From: Maribacter algarum (ex Lu et al. 2025) (nom. illeg.) | GTDB lineage: Bacteria; Bacteroidota; Bacteroidia; Flavobacteriales; Flavobacteriaceae | NCBI GenBank assembly: GCA_947495915.1 | Contig: CANMAW010000001.1 | Location: forward strand, 1,116,001 to 1,180,000 | Length of the DNA: 64,000 bases | Reading direction: 5' to 3' | Part shown: positions 1 through 9,922 of the stretch, piece by piece | How the letters are laid out: every line of letters starts with the position of its first letter | Position numbering within the stretch: position 1 is the first letter of the stretch | Position numbers and translations under genes: made by a program | Notes under the pieces: generated by a model | Database searches by the model: none | What the model was told of the DNA's origin: nothing | Seen by the model: the letters and a program-made list of their open reading frames with translations, nothing else

Positions 1-1258
1 CTACATTACCTAAATGCTCTTCAGTTCTAAACATACAATGCTCACGTTGCAAAGCGATGATTTCGGCCAAACGCTTTTGTTTCACCTCCATCGGCACATC
101 ATCTTCTAACTTTCTAGCAGCCATAGTGCCCGGTCGCTCAGAATAGAGATACATATAACCAAAGTCATATTTGACATATTCTAGCGCTGCTAAAGTTGCC
201 TGGTGATCTTCGTCAGTTTCCGTTGGAAAACCTGAAATCATATCTTGTGAAATAGCACAATTAGGTAATATTTCACGAATATCATCAATGAGTTTGAAAT
301 ATTCTTCAATGGAATGTAGTCGATTCATTTCCTTTAAAATACGATTACTACCACTTTGTACCGGTAAATGAATGTGGTTACAAATATTATCGTGCCTGGC
401 CATGGTGCGAATCACATCTAATGTCATGTCTTGCGGATTTGAGGTTGAAAACCGAATTCGCATTTTAGGTTGAGCTTCAGCAACCATGCTCAAAAGATTA
501 CTGAAACCAACAGCTGTTGCTTTTTGCATCGCTGTGGCTTTTTCGAAATCCTTTTTTAACCCGCCACCATACCAGAGGTAACTATCTACATTTTGCCCTA
601 GTAAAGTAATTTCTTTAAATCCTTTTTTAGATAAATCATTGACTTCTTCTAAAATTGATTGCGGATTTCTACTTCTTTCTCTACCCCTAGTAAAAGGTAC
701 TACACAAAAGGTACACATGTTATCACAACCTCTAGTTATAGAAACTAGCGCACTTACGCCATTTGATTGTAAACGAACAGGTGCAATGTCACCATAAGTT
801 TCCTCTTTAGACAGAATTACATTTACAGCGTCTCGACCAGCGTCAACTTCCTTAATTAAATTCGGAAGATCTTTATATGCATCGGGCCCCACAACCATAT
901 CAACAATCTTTTCTTCTTCAAGTAATTGGCTTTTCAAGCGTTCGGCCATGCAACCCAAAACACCAACCTTAAGCTGTGGTCTATTTTTTTTTATGGCATT
1001 AAATTTTTCCAACCGTTTACGTACAGTGAGTTCTGCCTTTTCACGTATAGAGCATGTATTTACCAAAACAAGATCTGCCTCCTCTAAATTTTGAGTGGTA
1101 TTAAAACCTTCATTGGCTAATATAGAAGCAACAATTTCACTATCAGAGAAATTCATGGCGCAGCCATAACTTTCTAAATAGAGCTTTCTTGAATTTTTGG
1201 ATTTATCCTCTAGGGTTACCGCAGTACCTTGAAGGTTTTCATCGATATTTTTTTCCAT
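1..1258 (-). CDS. miaB: tRNA-2-methylthio-N6-dimethylallyladenosine synthase MiaB (partial, C-terminus off window)
   Basis: MiaB is a radical-SAM methylthiotransferase that adds a methylthio group to i6A37 of tRNAs reading UNN codons. About 419 N-terminal residues are visible, starting at the ATG complementary to 1256-1258; the C-terminal TRAM region lies beyond base 1. The N-terminal UPF0004 domain has its three cluster cysteines (in SYGCAMN, NTCSIRE and LGCMAE). The radical-SAM domain shows the CxxxCxxC motif in [10 protein letters not shown], and conserved segments such as GQNVDSY and HLPVQSGS are present. The triplet [17 protein letters not shown] separates MiaB from the MtaB and RimO sister families. 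No oddity is seen in the visible part. Confidence 0.96.
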   Translation of the reverse strand, partial: MEKNIDENLQGTAVTLEDKSKNSRKLYLESYGCAMNFSDSEIVASILANEGFNTTQNLEEADLVLVNTCSIREKAELTVRKRLEKFNAIKKNRPQLKVGVLGCMAERLKSQLLEEEKIVDMVVGPDAYKDLPNLIKEVDAGRDAVNVILSKEETYGDIAPVRLQSNGVSALVSITRGCDNMCTFCVVPFTRGRERSRNPQSILEEVNDLSKKGFKEITLLGQNVDSYLWYGGGLKKDFEKATAMQKATAVGFSNLLSMVAEAQPKMRIRFSTSNPQDMTLDVIRTMARHDNICNHIHLPVQSGSNRILKEMNRLHSIEEYFKLIDDIREILPNCAISQDMISGFPTETDEDHQATLAALEYVKYDFGYMYLYSERPGTMAARKLEDDVPMEVKQKRLAEIIALQREHCMFRTEEHLGNV

Positions 1259-1517
1259 CTAAAAATGTAGCTTGGTAATTGTGGATGGCAAAGATAGGGC
1301 TAAATACAAAATAGTGACAAATTGACAGTATTAAAAAATAACTAAATCTGGCGCAACGTTATCGAGAACATCACATCTATTAGTTGCAATAAATTATAAA
1401 ACAGGTGGTTTTATGAAATAGGACGCTATTGCAAATTCTACTGTTTATAATGTTTTTTTGTTTTTAATATTAACCCACAGCTGGTATTTATTTTACCAGA
1501 AACTAAAGTATAAACAA

Positions 1518-2825
1518 ATGAAAAGATTAAGCATACTAATAATGGTTTTGATTGGAGTGTATTCTTGTGATTTAGATGATGATGTGTCGTCTGAAAATTT
1601 ACAAACTTATATTGTCGCTACACCCATAAAAACAGATTTAATTACATTAAAGGCTGAGGCAATTGCTGTTACCGAACCAGTTGCAATAGAGAATTCGGGC
1701 AAAATTTATGCTTATAAGAATTACATCTTTGTTAATGATATAAATAGAGGTTTTCATATTCTGGATAATACCAATGCTGAAGCCCCAACTAATATTGGTT
1801 TTATCAAATTAGAGGGTAATAATGATATTTCTATTAAAGATGATCGTCTTTTTGCTGATAGTTATGGCGATTTGGTGGTAATGGATATCTCTGATATTAA
1901 TAATATTACCGAGGCCAACCGGATGGAAAATGCCATATATCAAGAATTTTGGTGTACAGTTGGTTTTGATGTTGAATGGCCAGAGGGGCAAATTGATGTT
2001 TATGACTACTCAGATTTTGATTATAATAAAGATGCCATTGTGGGTTGGGATGTAGCAGAGGTAAAATTGAGCGATGAGCAGTTCGAAGTGCAATTTGGCT
2101 ATAATCCTAATGCTAGAGATGTTACTGCTTTTGACAACGTAGCAGAAAATTCTGTACCTACGACTTCAACTACAGGTCAGGGTGGGTCATTTGCCCGTTT
2201 TAAAATCGTTGCCGACTATTTATATGCCGTTGAACCATGGAGCATTAATGTTTTTGATATTTCAGATTTAGATGCTCCCATTGTACTTGATGAGGTTTAT
2301 GCTAACGGTAATATTGAAACCATATTTAATCAAGGTGATATGTTGTTCTTAGGGGGTACTCAGGGTATGTACATTTATGATATTTCTGCTCCTGATAAAC
2401 CTACTTATGTTTCAGAATTTACACATGGTAGAGCTTGTGACCCTGTAGTTGTAAGTGGTGATTACGCATTCGTAACTTTAAGAAGTAATAATTTCTGTGG
2501 CGATGGTGTTGAAAGTGGCCTGTATATCGTTGATGTTTCAGATCTTTCTAACCCAACACTTTCTAAGACTTACCCTATGACTGAACCATACGGCTTAGGT
2601 GTAAAGGAAGAAAAACTTTTTATATGCGACGGCCCAGATGGCTTAAAAGTTTATGATAAATCAAATATTGATGATTTGGTGCAATTGAATCATTTTGAAG
2701 ATATTAATACCTATGATGTTATTCCGCTTGCTAATTCTTTATTAATGATAGGTGATAAGGTATTGTATCAATATGAATATTTAGATAATGAAATTCGTTT
2801 ATTGAGTGCGTACTCATTGAATTAA
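1518..2825 (+). CDS. LVIVD-repeat (beta-propeller-like) lipoprotein
   Basis: Secreted lipoprotein of 435 residues. I chose the ATG at 1518 rather than the upstream in-frame ATG at 1458, because it starts a clean lipoprotein signal (MKRLSILIMVLIGVYSC) and the extra 20 residues look like leader translation. The mature protein is built of repeats of the LVIVD type, seen as IYAYKNYIFVND, LVVMDISDINN, INVFDISDLDAP, MYIYDISAPDKP and LYIVDVSDLSNP, which are expected to form a beta-propeller on the cell surface or periplasmic face. No catalytic motif is visible and the ligand is unknown. Its 3' end overlaps the convergent response regulator gene by 4 bp. Confidence 0.85.
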   Translation: MKRLSILIMVLIGVYSCDLDDDVSSENLQTYIVATPIKTDLITLKAEAIAVTEPVAIENSGKIYAYKNYIFVNDINRGFHILDNTNAEAPTNIGFIKLEGNNDISIKDDRLFADSYGDLVVMDISDINNITEANRMENAIYQEFWCTVGFDVEWPEGQIDVYDYSDFDYNKDAIVGWDVAEVKLSDEQFEVQFGYNPNARDVTAFDNVAENSVPTTSTTGQGGSFARFKIVADYLYAVEPWSINVFDISDLDAPIVLDEVYANGNIETIFNQGDMLFLGGTQGMYIYDISAPDKPTYVSEFTHGRACDPVVVSGDYAFVTLRSNNFCGDGVESGLYIVDVSDLSNPTLSKTYPMTEPYGLGVKEEKLFICDGPDGLKVYDKSNIDDLVQLNHFEDINTYDVIPLANSLLMIGDKVLYQYEYLDNEIRLLSAYSLN

Positions 2826-3250
2826 GCGGTTTTCATAAAACCGGTAGCTACAATTTTTTGATATTTTTCAAAAACTTGTTCCATATCAATAGGTTTTATA
2901 AGGTAGTCGTGAATGTTTTCATTTTCTTTTGCTTTCTGAATATCATCAATGTTAGAAGAAGAGGAAGCCATTATCAATACCGCATTCTGACGAAATTTTA
3001 GTGGTAGTTGGTCGTACACTTCCATGAATTCCCAACCGTTCATAATGGGCATGTTGATATCTAACAAGATTAAGTTAGGAGGACATTGCCCATTATCATT
3101 TAATTCGTTTAAATGGTCAATCGCCTGTTTTCCATTAATTTTGATTGTTGTTTGAATATTTGAATTGATGCGTTTAATTGAAAATTCATATACAAAGGTT
3201 ACCGCACTATCATCATCAATTAAAAGAATGTTTTCTATGGAGGTTTTCAT
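2822..3250 (-). CDS. single-domain response regulator (CheY-like)
   Basis: A stand-alone receiver domain of 142 residues with no output domain. The acidic pocket is in LLIDDDS (residues 9-15), the phosphoacceptor Asp is in ILLDINMP, the switch Ser/Thr in MASSSS, and the conserved Lys in LIKPID. It begins 2 bp after the stop of the upstream PAS histidine kinase, so the two are almost certainly co-transcribed and form a phosphorelay pair. Single-domain regulators of this kind act through protein-protein contacts or as phosphorelay intermediates; the target cannot be read here. Confidence 0.9.
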   Translation of the reverse strand: MKTSIENILLIDDDSAVTFVYEFSIKRINSNIQTTIKINGKQAIDHLNELNDNGQCPPNLILLDINMPIMNGWEFMEVYDQLPLKFRQNAVLIMASSSSNIDDIQKAKENENIHDYLIKPIDMEQVFEKYQKIVATGFMKTA

Positions 3251-3252
3251 AA

Positions 3253-4308
3253 CTATGTTTTTTTTATTTTAAACGTAAAGCAACTGCCTTGTCCTAATTT
3301 AGAATCAACAGTAAGTTCACCATCATGCATTTCAATAATTTTTCTGCAGTGAGCAAGGCCAATACCAGTACCAGGATATTCTGACTTATCGTTTAGTGAA
3401 ACAAAAACATCAAAAATTCTTTCCTGATCTTCTTCGGCAATTCCTATTCCGTTGTCTCTAAAAGAGAAAACATGGAATTGGTTTTCGTTTAAATAATTAA
3501 CTTTTATGTGTGGTGTCGTGTTTTTCTGAGTATATTTTATTCCGTTAGAAATTAAGTTTTGTACTAAAAGACGAAATTCTGTTTGGTAGCCTAAAATTAC
3601 CGGAAGATCACCATATTCGATAATCGCATGGGTGTCTTCAATGGTTTTTCTTAAGTCTTGGGTAACTTCTAGCATGATTAAATTGCAGTCAACTTTTTCT
3701 AACTCCTTTTCGGTATTTAATTTGCTGTAATCTAATAATGCATCGATCAAATTGCTCATTCTATTGGTCGATTGATCAATGTATTTTAGTACTTGTTTTG
3801 TGTGTTCGTCGATAGCATCATTTTGCTGTCTATCAAGTAACTTGGTTAAGCTTAATATTGTTTTTAATGGTTCTTGTAAATCATGTGATGCTATTCGTGT
3901 AAATTGTTCAAGTTGTTTGTTTTTTAGTTCTAACTTTTGAATGTATTCTCTTTTAGTTAAGTCACGTACAATAGCAATGAAAAAGGGCTCTCTTTTTCCT
4001 TCTATTGGTGCTAAACTTACATCAACCGGAAATGTAGTGTCATCTTTACGTTTACCTAAGAGTCCGGTTCTATTGCTCATATTCATTTTTACCGGACATT
4101 GCGCATAGGTATTGGTGTATTCTTTATGCTTTTCGTGTAATTTTTTAGGAATTAAGGTGTTTATAGGCAAGCCAATTAACTCATCTTTATGATACCCAAA
4201 AGAGTTATGGGCAATTTCATTGGCATACCTTATGGTTGTTTGTGTATCGGTTAAAATAACCCCGTTTGGAAACAAATCAATAAACTCACGAAGCGCCTTG
4301 TCATTCAT
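3253..4308 (-). CDS. PAS-domain sensor histidine kinase
   Basis: Soluble histidine kinase of 351 residues with no transmembrane segment or signal peptide. A PAS domain covers about residues 5-125 (GVILTDTQTTIRYAN, FGYHKDELIG, RKDDTTFPVDVS). The dimerisation/phosphoacceptor helix follows with ASHDLQEPLKTI, then a HATPase domain with the N box LISNGIKYT, G1 box DNGIGIAEED and G2 box GTGIGLAHC. A cytoplasmic cue is therefore likely (redox, small ligand or light, as with other PAS kinases); no cofactor residue is diagnostic. It is the first gene of a two-gene unit with the receiver protein directly downstream. Confidence 0.92.
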   Translation of the reverse strand: MNDKALREFIDLFPNGVILTDTQTTIRYANEIAHNSFGYHKDELIGLPINTLIPKKLHEKHKEYTNTYAQCPVKMNMSNRTGLLGKRKDDTTFPVDVSLAPIEGKREPFFIAIVRDLTKREYIQKLELKNKQLEQFTRIASHDLQEPLKTILSLTKLLDRQQNDAIDEHTKQVLKYIDQSTNRMSNLIDALLDYSKLNTEKELEKVDCNLIMLEVTQDLRKTIEDTHAIIEYGDLPVILGYQTEFRLLVQNLISNGIKYTQKNTTPHIKVNYLNENQFHVFSFRDNGIGIAEEDQERIFDVFVSLNDKSEYPGTGIGLAHCRKIIEMHDGELTVDSKLGQGSCFTFKIKKT

Positions 4309-4483
4309 ATGTAAGAAAATACTTACAATTTTAACGAAATAACCGAAATTTTAGTATTTATACACTACTTCTTTTTTTAATTACTTCAAGTTTTTATTTG
4401 TGATGATAAAAGTTTTTACCCCGAATTGTATTTCTTCTTTTGTGATTCCGAAATTGAAATTCATAGAAATTAAAAAATTCAAC

Positions 4484-4491
4484 TACTTTTG
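4484..4491 (+). promoter_or_regulatory. putative -7 element of the topA promoter
   Basis: TACTTTTG matches the Bacteroidota sigma-A -7 consensus TAnnTTTG and lies 20 bp before the topA start codon. No good TTTG -33 partner is seen at the usual spacing, so the assignment is tentative. Confidence 0.4.
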
Positions 4492-4510
4492 TTGCTGTAA
4501 AAACGAATGA

Positions 4511-7018
4511 ATGGCTAAGAATTTAGTAATAGTAGAGTCGCCTGCAAAGGCTAAGACAATAGAGAAGTTTTTAGGGAAAGATTTTAAAGTAGAGTCTAGT
4601 TTTGGGCATATCGCTGATTTACCATCTAAAGAGTTGGGTGTAGATGTTGATAATGATTTTCAACCAAAATATATAGTAGATTCTGATAAAAAGGCGCTGG
4701 TAAAAAAACTAAAAGATCTTGCTAAAAAGGCTGAAATGATCTGGCTAGCAAGTGATGAGGATCGAGAGGGAGAAGCTATTTCATGGCATTTGGCTGAAAC
4801 TTTGGGTTTAGATAAAAATAAAACTAAACGTATTGTTTTTAATTCAATAACCAAATCAGCTATTCAAAAAGCAATTGAGAACCCACGAGAAATAAATTAC
4901 AACCTAGTTAATGCACAGCAAGCAAGAAGAGTATTAGACCGTTTGGTTGGGTATCAATTATCTCCGGTATTATGGAAAAAAATTAAACCAGGTCTTTCCG
5001 CAGGTCGTGTGCAATCTGTTGCTGTTCGCTTAATCGTAGAGCGTGAACGTGATATAGAAAAATTTACTCCTGAAGCATCTTTTAAAATATCTGCACAGTT
5101 CAAAACAGCAGAAGGCAATGTCTTTACGGCAAAATTGAATAAAACATTTTCTTCGAAAAATGAAGCAGAAGCATTTTTGAAAAAGAATATCAGCGCTGAT
5201 TTTGAAGTAGGTGCCTTAGATAAAAAGCCAGCTAAAAAATCTCCTTCAGCACCATTTACCACATCAACTTTGCAGCAAGAGGCGTCTCGTAAACTTTATT
5301 TTTCAGTAGGTAGAACTATGCAAGTTGCGCAACGTTTGTATGAAGCTGGTTTGATTACCTATATGAGAACAGATAGTGTTAATTTGTCAAATGAAGCGAT
5401 TAACGCAGCTAAAGATGCTATTGTTCAAAATTACGGAGAGAATTATAGCAATGTTCGAAATTTTAAAGGGAAGTCAAAAGGTGCCCAAGAGGCCCATGAA
5501 GCCATTCGACCCACCGACATGACGCGACAGTCGCCTGCGTTAGAACGTGACCAAAGCAAATTGTACGAATTGATTTGGAAACGTACGATTGCTTCGCAAA
5601 TGAGTGATGCACAATTAGAGCGTACCAACGTGAAAATTAAAACTGACTCACATAGCGAGCTATTCTCTGCAAACGGAGAGGTGATTAAGTTTGATGGCTT
5701 TTTGAAAGTATATTTAGAGGGCTTAGATGATGAAGACTCTGCAGAAGAACAAGAAGGAATGCTACCTGCAATGAGTGTTGGTGAAACTGTTCTAAATAAT
5801 TACATTACGGCAACAGAGCGATTTACAAGACCGCCATATCGATTCACTGAAGCTTCCCTAGTTAAAAAATTAGAGGAGTTGGGCATTGGAAGACCATCAA
5901 CATATGCTCCTACAATTTCTACCATATTAAATAGAGGCTATGTTGAAAAAGGTACTATAGAGGGTAGTGAACGCTCATATGTTCAGTTAATCTTAGAGGC
6001 AAATGCCTTAAATGAAAAGAAATTAACTGAAATGGTTGGCTCAGATAAAGGTAAGATGGTGCCCACTGATATTGGTATGATTGTGAATGACTTTTTGGTG
6101 AGTAATTTTTCAAATATTTTAGATTATAATTTTACCGCTAAAGTTGAGGAAGATTTTGATGAAATAGCTGAAGGCCAAGAAGATTGGCAAAAAGTAATGA
6201 AATCGTTCTATAAAGATTTTCACCCTACAGTTTTAGATGTAGAGGCTAATGCAGATAGAGCAAGTGGTGAGCGTATTTTAGGAGAAGATCCAAAAACTGG
6301 CAAACGCGTTTCTGTTAGATTAGGTCGTTTTGGTCCTATGGTTCAAATAGGTACCGTTGATGATGAAGAAAAACCAACTTTTGCAAGTTTACTACCTGAT
6401 CAATCTTTAAATACTATTACGTTTGACGAGGCCATGGAGCTTTTTAAACTTCCTAGAAAATTAGGGGTTTATAAAGGTGAAGAGGTTTTAGCTAATATAG
6501 GTCGTTTTGGACCCTATGTTAAGTTTGGTGATAAGTTTATCTCTATGGATAAAGGTGAAAATGCTTTTGAAATAGAAATGGATCGTGCCATTGAGTTAAT
6601 AATCGCAAAAGAAAAAGCCGATGCGCCTATTGCTCAATATGAAGGCAAAGATGTTACAAAAGGCACAGGTCGTTTTGGTCCTTTTATTAAGTGGGATGGT
6701 ATGTTTATTAACGTCAATAAGAAATATGATTTCGATAATTTAACCACCGCTAATATTGAAGAATTAATCGAAATCAAGAAACAGAAAGAAATTGATAAGC
6801 TAATTCAAGAATGGCCAGAAGAAGGTATTCGTATTGAAAAAGCAAGATGGGGAAGGCATAATATAATAAAGGGTAAGATAAAAGTTGAAATAGCTAAAAC
6901 GGTTGACGCTACAAAAGTTTCTTTGGAAGAAGCAAAAAAGCTAATCGAAAAGAAAACACCTAAGAAAAAAGCAAAAGCTAAAGCTAAACCCAAAGCAAAA
7001 CCAAAAGCTAAAAAATAA
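4511..7018 (+). CDS. topA: DNA topoisomerase I (type IA)
   Basis: Relaxes negatively supercoiled DNA through a transient 5'-phosphotyrosine link. The Toprim domain at the N-terminus shows the catalytic Glu9 (IVESPAKAK) and the SDEDREGE acidic motif (residues 81-88). The active-site Tyr284 lies in LITYMRTDS. The C-terminal half has no CxxC zinc fingers. It carries GRFGP-type repeats instead (LGRFGPMVQIG, IGRFGPYVKFG, TGRFGPFIKWD) and ends in a very basic Lys/Ala/Pro tail of about 25 residues. The total of 835 residues is normal for Bacteroidota. The arginase-fold gene follows after 28 bp and is probably co-transcribed. Confidence 0.97.
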   Translation: MAKNLVIVESPAKAKTIEKFLGKDFKVESSFGHIADLPSKELGVDVDNDFQPKYIVDSDKKALVKKLKDLAKKAEMIWLASDEDREGEAISWHLAETLGLDKNKTKRIVFNSITKSAIQKAIENPREINYNLVNAQQARRVLDRLVGYQLSPVLWKKIKPGLSAGRVQSVAVRLIVERERDIEKFTPEASFKISAQFKTAEGNVFTAKLNKTFSSKNEAEAFLKKNISADFEVGALDKKPAKKSPSAPFTTSTLQQEASRKLYFSVGRTMQVAQRLYEAGLITYMRTDSVNLSNEAINAAKDAIVQNYGENYSNVRNFKGKSKGAQEAHEAIRPTDMTRQSPALERDQSKLYELIWKRTIASQMSDAQLERTNVKIKTDSHSELFSANGEVIKFDGFLKVYLEGLDDEDSAEEQEGMLPAMSVGETVLNNYITATERFTRPPYRFTEASLVKKLEELGIGRPSTYAPTISTILNRGYVEKGTIEGSERSYVQLILEANALNEKKLTEMVGSDKGKMVPTDIGMIVNDFLVSNFSNILDYNFTAKVEEDFDEIAEGQEDWQKVMKSFYKDFHPTVLDVEANADRASGERILGEDPKTGKRVSVRLGRFGPMVQIGTVDDEEKPTFASLLPDQSLNTITFDEAMELFKLPRKLGVYKGEEVLANIGRFGPYVKFGDKFISMDKGENAFEIEMDRAIELIIAKEKADAPIAQYEGKDVTKGTGRFGPFIKWDGMFINVNKKYDFDNLTTANIEELIEIKKQKEIDKLIQEWPEEGIRIEKARWGRHNIIKGKIKVEIAKTVDATKVSLEEAKKLIEKKTPKKKAKAKAKPKAKPKAKK

Positions 7019-7046
7019 TTAAGCTCTAAAATTCTTCATAAAATCT

Positions 7047-8204
7047 ATGGCATTTGATTTTCTTGTTCCCGTTGCAGATAAAGTTTTAGCCCATACAGAA
7101 CTGCTTCCTGAACAGGCATTAGGTAAAAAAATTCATAAACATACAGACCGTGAGGGTTTACCCGTTTTAGCTTTTGCTTCAGTTGCTATTGTAGGTGTTC
7201 GCGAATCACGTAATGCTTTTGAAAAAAAGATCGATAAACTCGATACTTCATCTATTCGTATTGAACTCTATAAGTTGATGATGGGTAACTGGAATTCTAC
7301 CATTGTTGATATGGGCGATATTGAAGAAGGTAACACCGTAGAAGATACTTACTTTGTTGTAAAAGAAATTGTTGCAGGCCTACTAGAAGAAAAAATAATA
7401 CCAATAATAATAGGTGCCACTCAAGATATTACCTATGCTGCCTATCGTGCTTTTGATGGTATTATAGATATGATAAATCTTGTTGCTGTAGATAGTAGGT
7501 TTGATTTCGGAATGGAAGATGAATTGATATCATCTAATTCATATATGAGTAAGATTATTACTGATAAGCCAAATAATTTATTTAATTTTTCTAATATAGG
7601 CTATCAAAGTTATTTCAATGCTCAAGAAGAAATTGATTTAATGGAGCGACTTTTTTTTGATGCGTACCGTTTAGGTGATTTAATTTCTGATATTAAGTTA
7701 GCAGAGCCAACTTTGAGAAATGCACATATGGTCAGCTTAGATGCCAGGGCAATTCGCGCAGCAGAAATGGCGTACAATAATGGTTTTTCTCCTAACGGTT
7801 TCACGGGTAGAGAAATATGTGCAATTGCAAGATACGCTGGTCTTAGTGATAATGTTAGTGTATTTGGTATCTATGAGATGGAAAACTCAAACCAGTCGAG
7901 TCAATTAATGGCACAGATAATATGGTATTTCATAGAAGGTTTTAATTTTAGAGTAAAAGAATCTCCGTATATCAAACCCGATGAATTTACAAAGTATACA
8001 GTACCAACAGAATTAGAACAATTAATATTTTACAAGAGTCATTTAACCCAACGTTGGTGGATTGAAGTGCCATCGATATTTTCTACAGATACTAAACTTC
8101 ATTCAGCATCGTTATTACCATGCACCGAAAAGGACTATTTAGACGCATGTGAACAGAACATTCCTGAACGGTGGTTTAAAGCCTACAAGAAAGGCCTTAA
8201 CTAA
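7047..8204 (+). CDS. arginase/formimidoylglutamase-fold protein with degenerate metal site
   Basis: The 385-residue protein has the overall pattern of the ureohydrolase (arginase/agmatinase/formimidoylglutamase) family. The manganese ligands are not conserved. The GGDHS-type motif reads GATQD (residues 123-127), so the ligand His is Gln. The DAHxD-type motif reads DSRFD (149-153), so the bridging His is Arg. The SxDxD-type motif reads SLDAR (230-234), so one Asp is Arg. Three of six ligands are therefore missing, and amidino hydrolysis looks unlikely. It sits between topA and gldK. Automated annotation would call it formimidoylglutamase; I infer a non-enzymatic or altered role, perhaps linked to the gliding/secretion cluster. 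Confidence 0.75.
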   Translation: MAFDFLVPVADKVLAHTELLPEQALGKKIHKHTDREGLPVLAFASVAIVGVRESRNAFEKKIDKLDTSSIRIELYKLMMGNWNSTIVDMGDIEEGNTVEDTYFVVKEIVAGLLEEKIIPIIIGATQDITYAAYRAFDGIIDMINLVAVDSRFDFGMEDELISSNSYMSKIITDKPNNLFNFSNIGYQSYFNAQEEIDLMERLFFDAYRLGDLISDIKLAEPTLRNAHMVSLDARAIRAAEMAYNNGFSPNGFTGREICAIARYAGLSDNVSVFGIYEMENSNQSSQLMAQIIWYFIEGFNFRVKESPYIKPDEFTKYTVPTELEQLIFYKSHLTQRWWIEVPSIFSTDTKLHSASLLPCTEKDYLDACEQNIPERWFKAYKKGLN

Positions 8205-8325
8205 ACAAAAATTTTTTTACACTATAATTGTTTTGATACAATAATTTACTCAAATCGCAGTTTTAGAGTGTAGAATAAATAAGTGATTTACAGTTTATAA
8301 CCATAATCGAAATTTAACCTAAAGT

Positions 8326-9681
8326 ATGAAGAAGCTATTGTTATCATCTATAGCGTTTGTTTTTTTGCTCACAAGTTGTGGGTCAAATTCAAAAGGAGAG
8401 CTAGTCGGGGCCCAAGGAAAAAAATGGTATCCAGAGAAACCCTACGGAATGGAACTCATCCCACGGGGTTCGTTTATTATGGGTAAAGCAGAAGAAGATC
8501 AAGCGAAAGTTCTCAACGCACCTACAAAGACAGTAACCGTACGTTCATTTTATATGGATGATACGGAAATTACAAATAGTGAGTACCGTCAATTTGTTGA
8601 ATGGGTTAAAGATTCTATTACTAGAAATCGTTTAGCTATTCTTGCAGATGAATTAGGCTTAGGCCCAGAAGACGGAGGTATTGGTGAATATGCTTTTAGA
8701 GATGCAGATACAACCAAAGCTTCAGTTTACGATAAGTATATGCTAGACAATTATGCTGGTATGGGTGAAACTGGTTTTGAAGGTAGAGCACTTAATACTG
8801 ACGAAGAATTAGTTTGGGATACCTCTGAATATCCAGACGAATATTATACCGAGGTTATGGATTCATTATACATTCCTGAAGAGGAATCTTACAATGGCCA
8901 ACGTACAATTGATGTCACAAAATTGAAATATAGCTATAGCTGGATGGATATTGAAGCAGCAGCTCGTTCTAGAAATGGAAGAAGAAAAGACTTCATTCGT
9001 CAAGAAGAGTTAATGATTTACCCTGATACTACAGTTTGGATTCGCGATTTCGAGTACTCTTATAATGAGCCAATGCATAATGATTATTTCTGGCATGACG
9101 CTTATAGTGATTATCCTGTAGTTGGTATCTCTTGGAAACAAGCACAAGCATTCTGTAACTGGAGAACTAAATTTAAGAATGATGATCAAAAAGCAAGAGG
9201 AAGACAATTTGTAAATAAATTCAGATTACCAACCGAAGCGGAATGGGAATATGCTGCAAGAGGTGGTATTGAAGGTGGTACATACCCTTGGGGTGGGCCA
9301 TATGTAATCAGTGATACTGGTTGTTTTATGGCAAACTTTAAGCCACAACGTGGTGACTATGCAGCAGATGCAGCATTATATACTGTAGAAGCTAAGTCTT
9401 ATGAGCCAAATGATTTCAACCTTTATAACATGGCTGGTAATGTTTCTGAGTGGACTAACTCTAGCTATGACCCAAGTGCTTATGAATACGTTTCTACTAT
9501 GAACCCGAATGGTGGTGATGGTGCAAATGCAAGAAAAGTAATTAGAGGTGGATCTTGGAAAGATGTTGCCTACTTCTTGCAAGTAAGTACAAGAGATTAT
9601 GAATACGCTGATTCAGCTCGTAGTTATGTAGGTTTTAGAACCGTACAAGATTATATGGGCGAAGAAGATTCAACCCAATAA
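8326..9681 (+). CDS. gldK: gliding motility / type IX secretion lipoprotein GldK
   Basis: Outer-membrane lipoprotein of 451 residues that, with GldN, forms the periplasmic ring of the type IX secretion system (PorK in Porphyromonas). It has a lipoprotein signal (MKKLLLSSIAFVFLLTSCG, lipidated Cys18) and a formylglycine-generating-enzyme-like (SUMF1) fold, with RLPTEAEWEYAARGG, NMAGNVSEWT, VIRGGSW and VGFR in order. The catalytic cysteines of true FGE are absent (VGFRTV, not GFRC), as expected for a structural protein. It is the first gene of the gldKLMN cluster. A 241-bp spacer follows it and carries a 7-bp hairpin. Confidence 0.96.
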   Translation: MKKLLLSSIAFVFLLTSCGSNSKGELVGAQGKKWYPEKPYGMELIPRGSFIMGKAEEDQAKVLNAPTKTVTVRSFYMDDTEITNSEYRQFVEWVKDSITRNRLAILADELGLGPEDGGIGEYAFRDADTTKASVYDKYMLDNYAGMGETGFEGRALNTDEELVWDTSEYPDEYYTEVMDSLYIPEEESYNGQRTIDVTKLKYSYSWMDIEAAARSRNGRRKDFIRQEELMIYPDTTVWIRDFEYSYNEPMHNDYFWHDAYSDYPVVGISWKQAQAFCNWRTKFKNDDQKARGRQFVNKFRLPTEAEWEYAARGGIEGGTYPWGGPYVISDTGCFMANFKPQRGDYAADAALYTVEAKSYEPNDFNLYNMAGNVSEWTNSSYDPSAYEYVSTMNPNGGDGANARKVIRGGSWKDVAYFLQVSTRDYEYADSARSYVGFRTVQDYMGEEDSTQ

Positions 9682-9849
9682 AAATAAAGGAAAACCAGTA
9701 GAGAAAAATACACCCTATTGGGTATTCCAAAAAACAATAAGTAATTCTAAGTTTATTACAAATTTAAATGAGACTATGGCGGTCTTTAAAAATGAGATAG
9801 ACTTAGGGTTACCACCAAAAATTATCAAATACACAAAATCCAAAAAATT

Positions 9850-9867
9850 TTCTGGAGAAGTCCAGAA
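9850..9867 (+). other. intercistronic hairpin between gldK and gldL
   Basis: Arms TTCTGGA and TCCAGAA pair perfectly around a GAAG tetraloop. No T-run follows on the plus strand, so it is unlikely to be a full terminator. It could attenuate transcription or protect the 3' end of gldK mRNA. The rest of the 241-bp gldK-gldL gap holds no gene that I can support. Confidence 0.5.
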
Positions 9868-9922
9868 GCAACGTTAACCAAATACTTATTATTAACATTA
9901 AATCTTAAATTAAACTTTTATT

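Noticed and set aside
2827-2843. Terminator between the LVIVD and response regulator genes
   Set aside because: CGGTTTT and AAAACCG pair around CAT, but this lies inside the response regulator coding end and no T-run follows.
4954-5262. 102-residue antisense frame inside topA
   Set aside because: Shadow of topA codons; composition rich in Phe/Ser/Ala typical of reversed Lys/Glu/Ala codons.
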